DNA of 9,785 bases, from the NCBI GenBank assembly GCA_027728145.1, contig JAQBZV010000021.1, positions 1 through 9,785 of the forward strand. Direction: 5' to 3'. Positions 1 through 6,374 of the stretch are shown piece by piece. The stretch's first letter is position 1. The number at the start of each line of letters is the position of its first letter. The notes below the pieces were generated by a model, which worked only from the letters and a program-made list of their open reading frames with translations, was not told the DNA's origin and did not search any database. The translations under genes and the position numbers were made by a program. Source of the stretch: Actinomycetota bacterium (GTDB taxonomy: Bacteria; Actinomycetota; Actinomycetes; Actinomycetales; Microbacteriaceae).

Positions 1-555
1 AACATCGTGGTCGCCAAAGCGTCCACCCATGATGCGGTAGTAGCGAAGCTCTGACAGAGGGGTCTCGAATGTGATCGGAGCAGACTCCAGAATGCCGGCA
101 GCCAGGGGGCCCTGCAGGGCAATCAGAGCCCAGTCGTCGCTGGTGTCCGTCACCCGAACGTCAAAACCGGCCGATCGGGCCTGCATCGCCTCCACCGCGG
201 CGTCGCGGTTGGCGGCATTCGCCACAATCAGATACGTCTGTGCCCCCAATCGATAGACGATGAGGTCATCAATCACTCCACCGTCCTCGGCAAGCAGCAG
301 GGAGTACTTCGCTTGCCCCTCCACGAGCGCTGAGAGGGTGTTGGAGAGGGCGTAGTCGAGAAACTGCTCAACCTGAGACCCCTCACACTCGATTTCCGCC
401 ATGTGAGACAGGTCGAAGAGGCCGGCACCCTGGCGCACAGCGTGGTGTTCCGCTAGGTCAGATGAGTACCGCACCGGCATTTGATAGCCCGCAAAGTCGG
501 TAAAGCTTGCGCCCAGGCGCTCGTGCACCGCGTGAAGTGGTGTTTCGCGTGTCAT
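1..555 (-). CDS. gcvT: Glycine cleavage system T protein (aminomethyltransferase), N-terminal part
   Basis: Partial gene: 185 codons are visible from the ATG at 555-553, and the C-terminal half lies beyond the left edge (the family is usually about 360-370 residues). GcvT takes the aminomethyl group from lipoyl-GcvH and transfers it to tetrahydrofolate, giving 5,10-methylene-THF and ammonia in the cytoplasm. Family landmarks seen in order are TPLHAVHERLGA at the N-terminus, a DFAGYQMPVRY segment near residues 20-30, FDLSHMAEIE near 47-55, and the folate-site stretch GGVIDDLIVYR near 92-102 with Asp96-Asp97. The start is supported by GGGAG at 565-561, five bases before the ATG. The gene sits behind a tandem glycine riboswitch, the expected control for glycine catabolism. 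gcvH and gcvP may follow outside the window. No frame damage is visible in this part. Confidence 0.95.
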   Translation of the reverse strand, partial: MTRETPLHAVHERLGASFTDFAGYQMPVRYSSDLAEHHAVRQGAGLFDLSHMAEIECEGSQVEQFLDYALSNTLSALVEGQAKYSLLLAEDGGVIDDLIVYRLGAQTYLIVANAANRDAAVEAMQARSAGFDVRVTDTSDDWALIALQGPLAAGILESAPITFETPLSELRYYRIMGGRFGDHDV

Positions 556-565
556 ACGGGCTCCC

Positions 566-599
566 GGAGTCGCAGGGAAACGATAGTTTCCCTGACTCC
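566..599 (-). promoter_or_regulatory. Leader hairpin between riboswitch and gcvT ribosome binding site
   Basis: The sequence shows a near-perfect hairpin: a 9-bp stem CAGGGAAAC/GTTTCCCTG with a 4-base loop, plus 5 more pairs GGAGT/ACTCC separated by a 2-base bulge on one side. On the minus strand it starts two bases after the aptamer 2 P1 helix and ends directly before the GGGAG ribosome binding site at 565-561. No run of U follows, so it is not a standard intrinsic terminator. I infer that it is part of the expression platform and acts at translation initiation or in RNA stability. How glycine binding would alter it is not obvious, because the hairpin does not overlap the P1 strands. Confidence 0.6.
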
Positions 600-601
600 C
601 C

Positions 602-772
602 CTCTGTCATTGGCCTGAGAGTTTCGAGCACTGGTGCTCTTTCACCGTCGGCGGGAATGGTGGCATTCCGCTTTCCAGAGTGGCTTCACTATGCGGTACT
701 GATGACCTGAGAGATTGGCGGGGAGGCTTGCTCCTTCGGTGACACCGCAACATCCGGTGTCTCTCCCGCATA
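602..772 (-). promoter_or_regulatory. Tandem glycine riboswitch upstream of gcvT
   Basis: Two glycine aptamers are read on the minus strand. Aptamer 1 spans about 772-690. Its P1 helix pairs TATGCGG (772-766) with CCGCATA (696-690). The core CACCGAAGGAGCAAG lies at 741-727, and the conserved CTCTCAGG signature falls within 716-705. Aptamer 2 spans about 680-602. Its P1 pairs CTCTG (680-676) with CAGAG (606-602). The core CGCCGACGGTGAAAGAGC is at 653-636, and the second CTCTCAGG signature is within 623-612. A linker of about 9 bases joins the two. This is the classic double-aptamer arrangement known ahead of gcvT genes, where glycine binding normally turns expression on. The effect on gcvT here is inferred. 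Confidence 0.95.
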
Positions 773-791
773 GTACATAGCCCGGTATGCA

Positions 792-818
792 GTTATAGGG
801 GAACGATAGCAGTGGCAG
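792..818 (-). promoter_or_regulatory. Possible promoter for the riboswitch-gcvT transcript
   Basis: On the minus strand, TATAAC at 797-792 resembles a -10 box. CTGCCA at 818-813 is a weak -35 match with a 15-bp spacer. The implied start near 785 lies about a dozen bases before aptamer 1, which fits. The -35 is poor and the spacer short, so this is tentative. The rest of the 304-bp gap between gcvT and the SOUL gene is occupied by the riboswitch and leader hairpin. I see no convincing terminator for the SOUL gene in it. Confidence 0.3.
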
Positions 819-859
819 ATGACCACTCCCCACGCCACACCTTCAGCGGAGGTTGAATC

Positions 860-1381
860 TCAGGCAATCTCCAGGAGTGCTTCGTTGCGTCTAAAAAACA
901 CCGGAGTCATCGGGGGGTCATAGCGCGCGAAAAACACCGAACCCTGGGGAGTGCGACCAGCGCTCTGAACACTGCTGAGTAACTTGGCTTCGGCCCTCTG
1001 GGCCAAGCGCTCATCGAACCCTCCCCGCCAGCGCAGCGCTGCCACCGTGGCATCGGGCTTCTCCACTACCCGGACATTCCCGTCCACAGGGAGCGGAGCA
1101 TCCTCTGGCGACATTCCCTCGGGCAACACAAAACTGATGGTGTGTGAAGCATCGGAGTGCGGAAGGTGAGTAACCGGGGAGGTCATCGCAATCTTTTGGC
1201 GGGCCTGGTTGGCTCCGGAGATGTAACTCACGAGCGGCCGAAACCCGGCAGTGCCGGCATTCTCAAAGGGAGCAGCCACGTCCACCGAGATCAGGGTGTG
1301 GGCGGGATAGTGGCGCAGTTCAACGCCACCTGGGAGCTCTTCCAAAATTGTGTAGGGCTGGGATGCGACCACGAAAACCAC
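860..1381 (-). CDS. SOUL family haem-binding-like protein
   Basis: A 173-residue protein made almost entirely of one SOUL/HEBP domain. Visible family features: the early PYTILEELPGGVELRHYP strand (residues 9-26), the block FRPLVSYISGANQ followed by KIAMTSPV (47-70), and the C-terminal ARYDPPMTPVFFRRNE (152-167), the usual SOUL ending. No signal peptide or membrane segment is visible, so it is probably cytoplasmic. Eukaryotic relatives bind haem or other tetrapyrroles; the bacterial role is poorly known and I assign none. I chose the GTG at 1381-1379 because GGGGAG sits at 1393-1388, six bases upstream, and the domain begins right after it. The open frame continues to an ATG at 1609, but that would run 200 bp through the divergent GH1 gene. 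The family call is strong; haem binding itself is inferred. Confidence 0.88.
   Translation of the reverse strand: MVFVVASQPYTILEELPGGVELRHYPAHTLISVDVAAPFENAGTAGFRPLVSYISGANQARQKIAMTSPVTHLPHSDASHTISFVLPEGMSPEDAPLPVDGNVRVVEKPDATVAALRWRGGFDERLAQRAEAKLLSSVQSAGRTPQGSVFFARYDPPMTPVFFRRNEALLEIA
1331..1344. promoter_or_regulatory. Imperfect palindrome resembling a CebR/LacI-type operator
   Basis: TGGGAGCTCTTCCA differs at two of 14 positions from TGGGAGCGCTCCCA, the operator known for the actinobacterial cellobiose repressor CebR. It lies 65 bp before the GH1 start, where an operator for a beta-glucosidase could act. It is also inside the SOUL coding sequence, where it encodes the common ELPGG segment, so chance is a real alternative. 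The central CG typical of LacI-family sites is absent. Confidence 0.25.
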
Positions 1382-1395
1382 CTTCGTCTCCCCAC

Positions 1396-1401
1396 TAGTG
1401 T
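1396..1401 (+). promoter_or_regulatory. Candidate -10 box for a leaderless GH1 mRNA
   Basis: TAGTGT fits the TANNNT core of a -10 element and ends seven bases before the GH1 ATG. That would place the transcription start at or next to the start codon. No Shine-Dalgarno sequence precedes the ATG, which agrees with a leaderless message, common in actinobacteria. No convincing -35 is seen. Confidence 0.3.
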
Positions 1402-1408
1402 GGTCCCC

Positions 1409-2791
1409 ATGGCTGTAGATACCCAGAGAGCCGAGGCTCTGTCGTCTCGAATCCCCACCGACTTTGTTCTTGGATTTGCCACCTCGTCGTGGCAAATTGA
1501 AGGCTCCAGCCACACCCGGGGGCGAAGCATCTGGGATGACTTCTCCGAAACCCCCGGGAAAGTCCTCGACGGTGCTACCGCGGACCCCGCCTGTGATCAC
1601 CTGAACCACATCTCCGAGGATCTCGACCTCATTCGAGATCTCGGAGCCAACGCCTATCGCTTCTCCCTCTCGTGGCCAAGAGTGATTCCCGAGGGGACCG
1701 GCAGTGTCTCAGCTTCCGGACTGGATGCCTATGACCGCATCGTGGATGGTGTGCTCGAGCGCGGCCTGACCCCCTATGCCACCCTCTATCACTGGGACCT
1801 ACCCTCGGCCCTGCAGGACAGGGGTGGCTGGTTAAACCCGGACAGCCACAAATGGTTTGCCGACTATGTCCACCTCGTGGCGGAGCACTTTGGCGATCGA
1901 GTCGACACCTTCGCGACGCTCAATGAGCCCTGGGTGTCAGCATTTCTCGGCTATGCCGCGGGCATTCATGCTCCAGGTGAAAAGAATGCCGCAGCAAGCC
2001 TGGAGGTTTTTTATCGTCTGATGGTCGCCAGTGGCCACGGCATCCAGGCCCTCAAGGCTGCGGGAATCAAAAACCCGGGGCTTGTCCTGAACCTCACGAC
2101 CATCATTGCCGAGGACGACGATGTGTCGGAGCAAGCTCAGCTGATTGATGGACTGCAAAATCGCATCTTCTTAGACCTCCTGGCAGGACGGGGCCTTCCC
2201 GAGGACGTAGTGGAGAGAACATCCTCGATTACCGACTGGTCTTTTGTGAATGACGCCGGGTTGGCTGTTGCAGCAGAGCCCCTCACGTGGCTTGGCATCA
2301 ACTACTACACACCCACCAGGGTTGCCTCCAGCGGAACAGACGCTGGAAAGATTGTTGGACAGGGCGACAGCGTGTATCCAGGGGTCAGTGGGGTGAACTT
2401 CGTCCCGCGTAATCCTCGAACAGCTATGGGCTGGGAGATTCACGCCCCCAGTCTGACCAGCACCCTCCTCGCCACAGCAGAGCGTTTGCCCGGTGTTCCG
2501 CTCTATGTCACGGAGAACGGTGGCGCCTTTGAGGACGTGGTCTCCGCAGGTGGCATTCACGATGGCGACCGGGTGGACTACTACGACTCCCACCTCCATG
2601 CAGCGCTGGATGCGAAAGACCAAGGTGTGGACCTCCGGGGGTATTTCGCGTGGTCACTCTTTGACAACCTGGAATGGGCCGAGGGCTGGACTAAGCGCTT
2701 TGGTGTGGTGCGTGTCGACGCTGATAGCCAGAAGCGGACCCCGAAGGACAGCGCGCTGTTCCTGCGCGAGGTTTATCGCAGCGTGTCTTAG
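1409..2791 (+). CDS. GH1 family beta-glucosidase
   Basis: A 460-residue cytoplasmic-type glycoside hydrolase family 1 enzyme of normal length with no signal peptide. It is expected to cleave terminal beta-D-glucosyl (or galactosyl) residues from short oligosaccharides by the retaining mechanism. The catalytic machinery looks intact: acid/base Glu173 in TLNEP, nucleophile Glu369 in YVTENG, and sugar-site residues Gln29 (SSWQIEG), His128 (YHWD), Asn172 and Glu422-Trp423 (FDNLEW). The ATG at 1409 is chosen because the family homology (FVLGFATSSWQIEG) starts shortly after it; an in-frame GTG at 1400 is an alternative. The frame stays open back to 1157, but that part only mirrors the SOUL gene. 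There is no Shine-Dalgarno sequence. Its stop overlaps the stop of the convergent permease gene. The importer next door probably supplies its substrate; the exact sugar cannot be read from sequence. Confidence 0.93.
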   Translation: MAVDTQRAEALSSRIPTDFVLGFATSSWQIEGSSHTRGRSIWDDFSETPGKVLDGATADPACDHLNHISEDLDLIRDLGANAYRFSLSWPRVIPEGTGSVSASGLDAYDRIVDGVLERGLTPYATLYHWDLPSALQDRGGWLNPDSHKWFADYVHLVAEHFGDRVDTFATLNEPWVSAFLGYAAGIHAPGEKNAAASLEVFYRLMVASGHGIQALKAAGIKNPGLVLNLTTIIAEDDDVSEQAQLIDGLQNRIFLDLLAGRGLPEDVVERTSSITDWSFVNDAGLAVAAEPLTWLGINYYTPTRVASSGTDAGKIVGQGDSVYPGVSGVNFVPRNPRTAMGWEIHAPSLTSTLLATAERLPGVPLYVTENGGAFEDVVSAGGIHDGDRVDYYDSHLHAALDAKDQGVDLRGYFAWSLFDNLEWAEGWTKRFGVVRVDADSQKRTPKDSALFLREVYRSVS

Positions 2792-3723
2792 CCCTTGACG
2801 GAGCCCGCTAGCAGGCCACGCACAAAGTAGCGCTGCAGGGCAAAGAACACGATGAGTGGCACGATGATCGAGACGAAGGCTCCAGCAGTCAGGACCTCCC
2901 AGCCCGAACCTCTGGTTCCGACCATTTCCGCCAGTCGCACCGTCATCGGTGCCACGCTCTTGGAGCCTGCACCAAAGGTCAACCCCACCAACAGGTCATT
3001 CCATACCCAGAGGAACTGGAAGATCAAGAAGGACGCGATGGCGGGAATGCTCAGAGGCAAGACGATCTTGGTGAACATGGTGAACCAGTTGGCCCCATCT
3101 ACGCGTCCCGCCTCGATCAGTTCCCGAGGAATCTGACGCAAGAAGTTGTGGAGCAGGAATATGGCCAACGGCAACCCAAAGATGGTGTGGGCAATCCATA
3201 TCGGGATATAGGTTCCGGTTATTCCGAGGCTCGGAATCAGCGTCACCCCACCGATGACAAGACCCTGGGAGAACAACTGCAGCAGGGGCACCAACGTCAG
3301 CTGGAGAGGCACCACCTGAAGCGCGAAGATAGTGAAAAAAATCGCATCTCGACCTTTGAAGTCAAACCATGCCAGAGCGTAGGCGGCAAAGACGGCGAGG
3401 GTAATCGGAAAGATCACGGCAGGAATCGTCACGGCCAGGCTGTTGAAGAAGTATTGGAACATGGGTGGGTTCACCCCGGTTCCCACAAACAGAACTCTTT
3501 CGTAATTCTCGAACGAGACGTTCGGGTTGGCAAAGAAGGTCCACCAGCCCGAGGAGTTGATGTCGGTCTCGGGACGAATCGAGGTCACCAGCAAACTGAA
3601 GGTCGGAATCGTCCAGAACACCGCGATGACGATAGCTACACCAGAAGCGATCGGGGAACTGAAGATGTTTTTGGCACGCTTTTTCTGTTGCGGGCTCAAA
3701 CGGAGGCCTGCAGTGTTGGCCAT
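2788..3723 (-). CDS. Sugar ABC transporter permease, AglG/MalG-like
   Basis: A 311-residue inner-membrane permease of the carbohydrate ABC importer type (MalG side). Hydrophobic segments occur near residues 24-46, 92-118, 127-150, 170-192, 226-248 and 278-298, the usual six. The cytoplasmic EAA loop that docks on the ATPase is at about 201-225 (ELIEAGRVDGANW, then KIVLPLS). The N-terminal FWTIPTFSLLVTSIRPETDI and SGWW segment is characteristic of AglG-type permeases of alpha-glucoside importers, as I recall that family. I chose the ATG at 3723-3721 because it overlaps the upstream permease stop as TAATG, with CGGAG five bases ahead. This suggests translational coupling; the frame extends 15 codons further upstream, but that start is unlikely. 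The substrate is inferred only from family resemblance. The stop TAA (2790-2788) overlaps the GH1 stop on the other strand. Confidence 0.92.
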   Translation of the reverse strand: MANTAGLRLSPQQKKRAKNIFSSPIASGVAIVIAVFWTIPTFSLLVTSIRPETDINSSGWWTFFANPNVSFENYERVLFVGTGVNPPMFQYFFNSLAVTIPAVIFPITLAVFAAYALAWFDFKGRDAIFFTIFALQVVPLQLTLVPLLQLFSQGLVIGGVTLIPSLGITGTYIPIWIAHTIFGLPLAIFLLHNFLRQIPRELIEAGRVDGANWFTMFTKIVLPLSIPAIASFLIFQFLWVWNDLLVGLTFGAGSKSVAPMTVRLAEMVGTRGSGWEVLTAGAFVSIIVPLIVFFALQRYFVRGLLAGSVKG

Positions 3724-4709
3724 TATCGCTCCGTCCTCTCGAGCCTGAGTTGTCGCACGTTGTACCAAATGATGGGGATTACACCGACAAACAAGAGCAC
3801 GGCAAGGGTTGAACCTTGACCGTAGTTGAGCTGCCTAAAGGACTGGGCATACATCTCATTCGCGATCACGTTGGTCTGAAAGTTTCCCCCAGTCATCGTG
3901 CGCACGATGTCGAATACTTTCAGTGTTCCAATCGTGATGGTGGTGAGCACCACCACGACGGTTCCCCGAATCATCGGGAGGGTAACTCTGATGAAGCGGC
4001 TCCAGTTTGAGGCACCATCGAGCATCGCCGCTTCGACGACCTCGTCGGGGACGTTCTTCATTGCGGCGGAAATAATCACCATGGCGAACCCGGTTTGAAT
4101 CCAGACCAGAACGGCAATGAGAAAGAAGGTGTTTCCCGGCGCCTCGAGAAGGAAGTTTCTCGGTTCAATCCCGACGCCTCGGAGGATGGCGTTCAGCAGC
4201 CCTATCTCGACCTTGTCTTCGTTGGGCTCAAAGTTGTACATGAATCCCCAGATCACACTGGCTCCCACAAAGGAGATAGCCATCGGCATAAAGATGAGGG
4301 ACTTGACGACCGCAGCGCTCTTCATGCGGTCGGTCATGTAGGCAATGGCGAGGCCGATGAGGGTGGAGACGATGGGGACGAAGATTACCCAAAGGACGGT
4401 GTTGCGCAGAACGATCTGAATCTCGGGGATGGTGAACGCCCAGATGTAGTTATCGAAACCGATGAAATTTTCGCTGCGCTTGTCCATGAAAGACAGCCAG
4501 ATAGTACGCAGTGCGGGATAAATCAATCCCACCAGGAGAAGCAGGAGGGCTGGGCCCAAGAACACTCCGTATCGGAGCCAGCCTTGCCAGCGGACAGAGG
4601 CCCGTGAGCCAATCAAAAAGAGTGCGTAGATCACGGCGGCGAAGGCCGCGAGAGAGATAACAAGCAGCGTGAGGTTAGGTCCGATGACATCCCATACAGA
4701 TCCACGCAT
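3723..4709 (-). CDS. Sugar ABC transporter permease, AglF/MalF-like
   Basis: A 328-residue membrane protein that should pair with the following permease to form the channel of a sugar importer. Hydrophobic segments lie near residues 11-34, 48-72, 101-124, 134-156, 194-214, 248-262 and 300-316. The extra N-terminal helix before the RYGVFLGPALLLLLVGLIYP segment fits the AglF/MalF side of the pair. The EAA loop is at about 223-247 (EVVEAAMLDGASNWSRF, then RVTLPMI). An in-frame TAA lies two codons upstream of the ATG at 4709, so this is the first possible ATG. The best purine-rich stretch (AGGGGAG) ends 13 bases before the ATG, longer than usual, so initiation may be weak or aided by translation of the preceding gene. 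A hairpin in the 103-bp gap to the binding-protein gene probably lowers permease output relative to the binding protein. Confidence 0.9.
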   Translation of the reverse strand: MRGSVWDVIGPNLTLLVISLAAFAAVIYALFLIGSRASVRWQGWLRYGVFLGPALLLLLVGLIYPALRTIWLSFMDKRSENFIGFDNYIWAFTIPEIQIVLRNTVLWVIFVPIVSTLIGLAIAYMTDRMKSAAVVKSLIFMPMAISFVGASVIWGFMYNFEPNEDKVEIGLLNAILRGVGIEPRNFLLEAPGNTFFLIAVLVWIQTGFAMVIISAAMKNVPDEVVEAAMLDGASNWSRFIRVTLPMIRGTVVVVLTTITIGTLKVFDIVRTMTGGNFQTNVIANEMYAQSFRQLNYGQGSTLAVLLFVGVIPIIWYNVRQLRLERTER

Positions 4710-4753
4710 TAGTTACGAATCACTCCCCTTGTCTAAACATCATCGTTGAGACT

Positions 4754-4789
4754 GTGTGGGGGCCCACTCCAGAGAGTGAACCCCCACAC
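4754..4789 (-). terminator. Intercistronic hairpin between binding-protein and permease genes
   Basis: A long stem formed by GTGTGGGGG (4754-4762) with CCCCCACAC (4781-4789), then a 2x2 internal loop, then CACTC/GAGTG and a 4-base loop. It begins 23 bases after the binding-protein stop codon. No U tract follows on the minus strand, so full Rho-independent termination is unlikely. In other sugar importer operons such structures protect the upstream binding-protein message from 3' decay and partly attenuate the permease message; that role is inferred here. Confidence 0.6.
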
Positions 4790-4812
4790 GATGTTACGCG
4801 ATGTGGCTGAAC

Positions 4813-6198
4813 CTAGCTTGCGGGCCAGGTTGCCTGGATGGCGTCGAGGACGGCCTGGTCAGCCTTGTCCTCTGCGATCCACGCGGTCATCTCGCTCCAG
4901 AAGGAGCCAGATCCGACCTCTCCGGGCATCACATCGGATGCGTCGAAGCGGAAGGTGGTGGCGTTCTGGAGGATTTCAACAGCAACCTTGTTCACGGGGT
5001 CGGCCACGTTAGCGGTGTCCAGACCAAGGTTGGGGGAGAACCATGTACCCAGTGCAGCTTTAGCGTTGTTCCACTCGGGAGTGGTCAAGTAGAGCTGAAC
5101 TGCCTGAACAGCAGGAGCGTCACTGAAGGCACCAACGAACTCTCCACCACCGAGGGCGGGGGAGTCATCAGCACTGCGACCGGGGAAGTAGAAGGTGCTA
5201 ATTCCACCCTCAACGTCGGTTGCTTCAGGTCCCACGATTGTGGCTCCAGCGTCACCGACGAGGATTCCACCGAGGAACGATGCCTGACGGTGCATGGCAC
5301 AGGAGCCATCCACAACGCCGGATCCACCTTCAGAGAAGCTGGTGGTGGCGATAGCGGAGACGTTGCCCACATAGTCCTCGTTCTTGAGGATGGAGCCAGC
5401 AGCTTCGAGGACCTCAAGAACCTTGGGGTCGTTGAAGGGCATGCTGTTGTCAACCCATGCGTCGTAGGTTTCAGCGTCCTGGAAGCGAAGCATCAAGTCT
5501 TCCATCCAGTCAGTTGCGGCCCATCCGGTGGCTACACCGGACTCGATACCGGCACACCAGGCATTTCCGGAGAAGTCGCTAGCGACAATCTCATCGGAAA
5601 GAGCAAGCAGCTCGTCCCAGGTGGTGGGAATTGCCCAGCCGTTGTCAGCAAACACCTTCGGTGAGTACCAGACGAAGGACTTCACGTTGGCACCGAGAGG
5701 TGCGCCGTAGAGGGTTCCGTCCACAGAACCGTAGTTCTTCCAGTCGGGGGTGTAGTTCGCGTCTACCGAAGCTTCGTACGCTGCAGAAGCAGGAACGAGG
5801 TCACCGTCAAAGGAAGCGAGCAGACCAGGCTGAGGGAAGATAGCGAGGTCAGGAGCGGTTCCACCAGCAACGCGAACAGCAATCTGCTCCTCGAATGCCT
5901 GGTCACCGTTCCACTCGATGGTGATTCCGGTGCACTCTTCAAACTCCAGGAAGGACTCCTGGAACAGAGTGGACTCGGGCTCGATGATGGTCGTGTAGAT
6001 CTCGACAGTTTCTCCCTCGTTACCGAGGAAGTCGCCATAGGCTTCACAGCCTGCGGCGACAGCGGATTCGGTGTCCGAACCTGCGTCAGTGGTTGTTTCT
6101 CCGCTGTCTTCAGCAGCGGCACAGCCGGCCAGGGCGAGAGCAGCAACGGAAAGCGTTGCAATCCCGACCATGGAGCGGCGGCGAACGAAGTGCCTCAT
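4813..6198 (-). CDS. Sugar ABC transporter substrate-binding lipoprotein, AglE-like
   Basis: A 461-residue extracytoplasmic solute-binding protein. The N-terminus has a basic stretch (RHFVRRR), a hydrophobic core and a lipobox LALAGC, so Cys26 should be lipidated and anchor it outside the membrane. A low-complexity Asp/Glu/Thr/Ser/Gly linker follows (about 30-45). The mature part shows family 1 type features: FEECTGITIEW, GTAPDLAIFPQPGLLASF near 113-130, VKSFVWYSPKVF near 172-183, and WCAGIESGVATGW near 214-226. These match the AglE alpha-glucoside-binding family best. Four further cysteines (51, 89, 215, 300) suggest two disulfides. AAGGAG stands six bases before the ATG, the strongest ribosome site in the window, in keeping with high expression. 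It is the first gene of the importer cluster. Substrate identity (alpha- or beta-glucoside, or another oligosaccharide) is unresolved. Confidence 0.93.
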   Translation of the reverse strand: MRHFVRRRSMVGIATLSVAALALAGCAAAEDSGETTTDAGSDTESAVAAGCEAYGDFLGNEGETVEIYTTIIEPESTLFQESFLEFEECTGITIEWNGDQAFEEQIAVRVAGGTAPDLAIFPQPGLLASFDGDLVPASAAYEASVDANYTPDWKNYGSVDGTLYGAPLGANVKSFVWYSPKVFADNGWAIPTTWDELLALSDEIVASDFSGNAWCAGIESGVATGWAATDWMEDLMLRFQDAETYDAWVDNSMPFNDPKVLEVLEAAGSILKNEDYVGNVSAIATTSFSEGGSGVVDGSCAMHRQASFLGGILVGDAGATIVGPEATDVEGGISTFYFPGRSADDSPALGGGEFVGAFSDAPAVQAVQLYLTTPEWNNAKAALGTWFSPNLGLDTANVADPVNKVAVEILQNATTFRFDASDVMPGEVGSGSFWSEMTAWIAEDKADQAVLDAIQATWPAS

Positions 6199-6255
6199 GT
6201 AGTACTCCTTATTTATGGACAGTAAGTGCCCACGCCAACGGCAACACCGCGTCGT

Positions 6256-6294
6256 GAGCTTCCGGGAACTCTAACAAGAAAACGCCAACCGGTT
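6256..6294 (-). promoter_or_regulatory. Candidate promoter and operator region of the sugar importer
   Basis: A TANNNT-type -10 box, TAGAGT, lies at 6273-6268 on the minus strand, which would place the start near 6261 with a 5' leader of about 60 bases. A perfect 8-bp palindrome AACCGGTT (6287-6294) sits where the -35 region would be. A 16-bp imperfect palindrome GAGCTTCCGGGAACTC (6256-6271, 12 of 16 positions symmetric) covers the -10 and the start. Both are centred on CG, as LacI-family operators usually are. No good -35 is seen. I infer sugar-responsive repression; no regulator gene is in the window. Confidence 0.35.
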
Positions 6295-6335
6295 CCACTT
6301 TTGACAGTTTCGTTTAGGTAACGGAACACAGTGGG

Positions 6336-6360
6336 ACCCGTTTCAGCCTGTTTCATGGGT
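6336..6360. repeat. Short direct repeat inside a weak inverted repeat downstream of the LAN gene
   Basis: GTTTCA occurs at 6340-6345 and again 10 bp later at 6350-6355, flanked by ACCC (6336-6339) and GGGT (6357-6360), which can pair. The 10-bp spacing puts both copies on the same face of the helix, as for a protein-binding site. The arms are too short, and there is no U run, to call it a terminator for the upstream gene. Confidence 0.25.
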
Positions 6361-6374
6361 CAGTAGGCACACAG

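Noticed and set aside
811..827. AGTGG-CCACT stem as a terminator for the SOUL gene
   Set aside because: Only 5 bp with a 7-base loop and no U run; it also overlaps the likely gcvT promoter.
642..833. 63-codon minus-strand frame in the gcvT leader
   Set aside because: It coincides with the glycine riboswitch; the structure explains the sequence and the translation resembles nothing known.
1157..1408. 84-codon N-terminal extension of the GH1 frame
   Set aside because: It lies fully opposite the SOUL coding region, is not GH1-like, and the family homology starts after the ATG at 1409.
3148..3819. 223-codon plus-strand frame opposite the two permeases
   Set aside because: A charged, low-complexity translation typical of an antisense shadow of membrane protein genes; no start signal.
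4801..5664. Long open frame (287 codons) on the plus strand opposite the binding-protein gene
   Set aside because: It is antisense to a clear lipoprotein gene, shows no recognisable family and has no ribosome site; it arises from codon bias of the real gene.
6301..6306. Perfect TTGACA on the plus strand
   Set aside because: No -10 box at the right distance, and no plus-strand gene follows; all nearby genes are on the minus strand.
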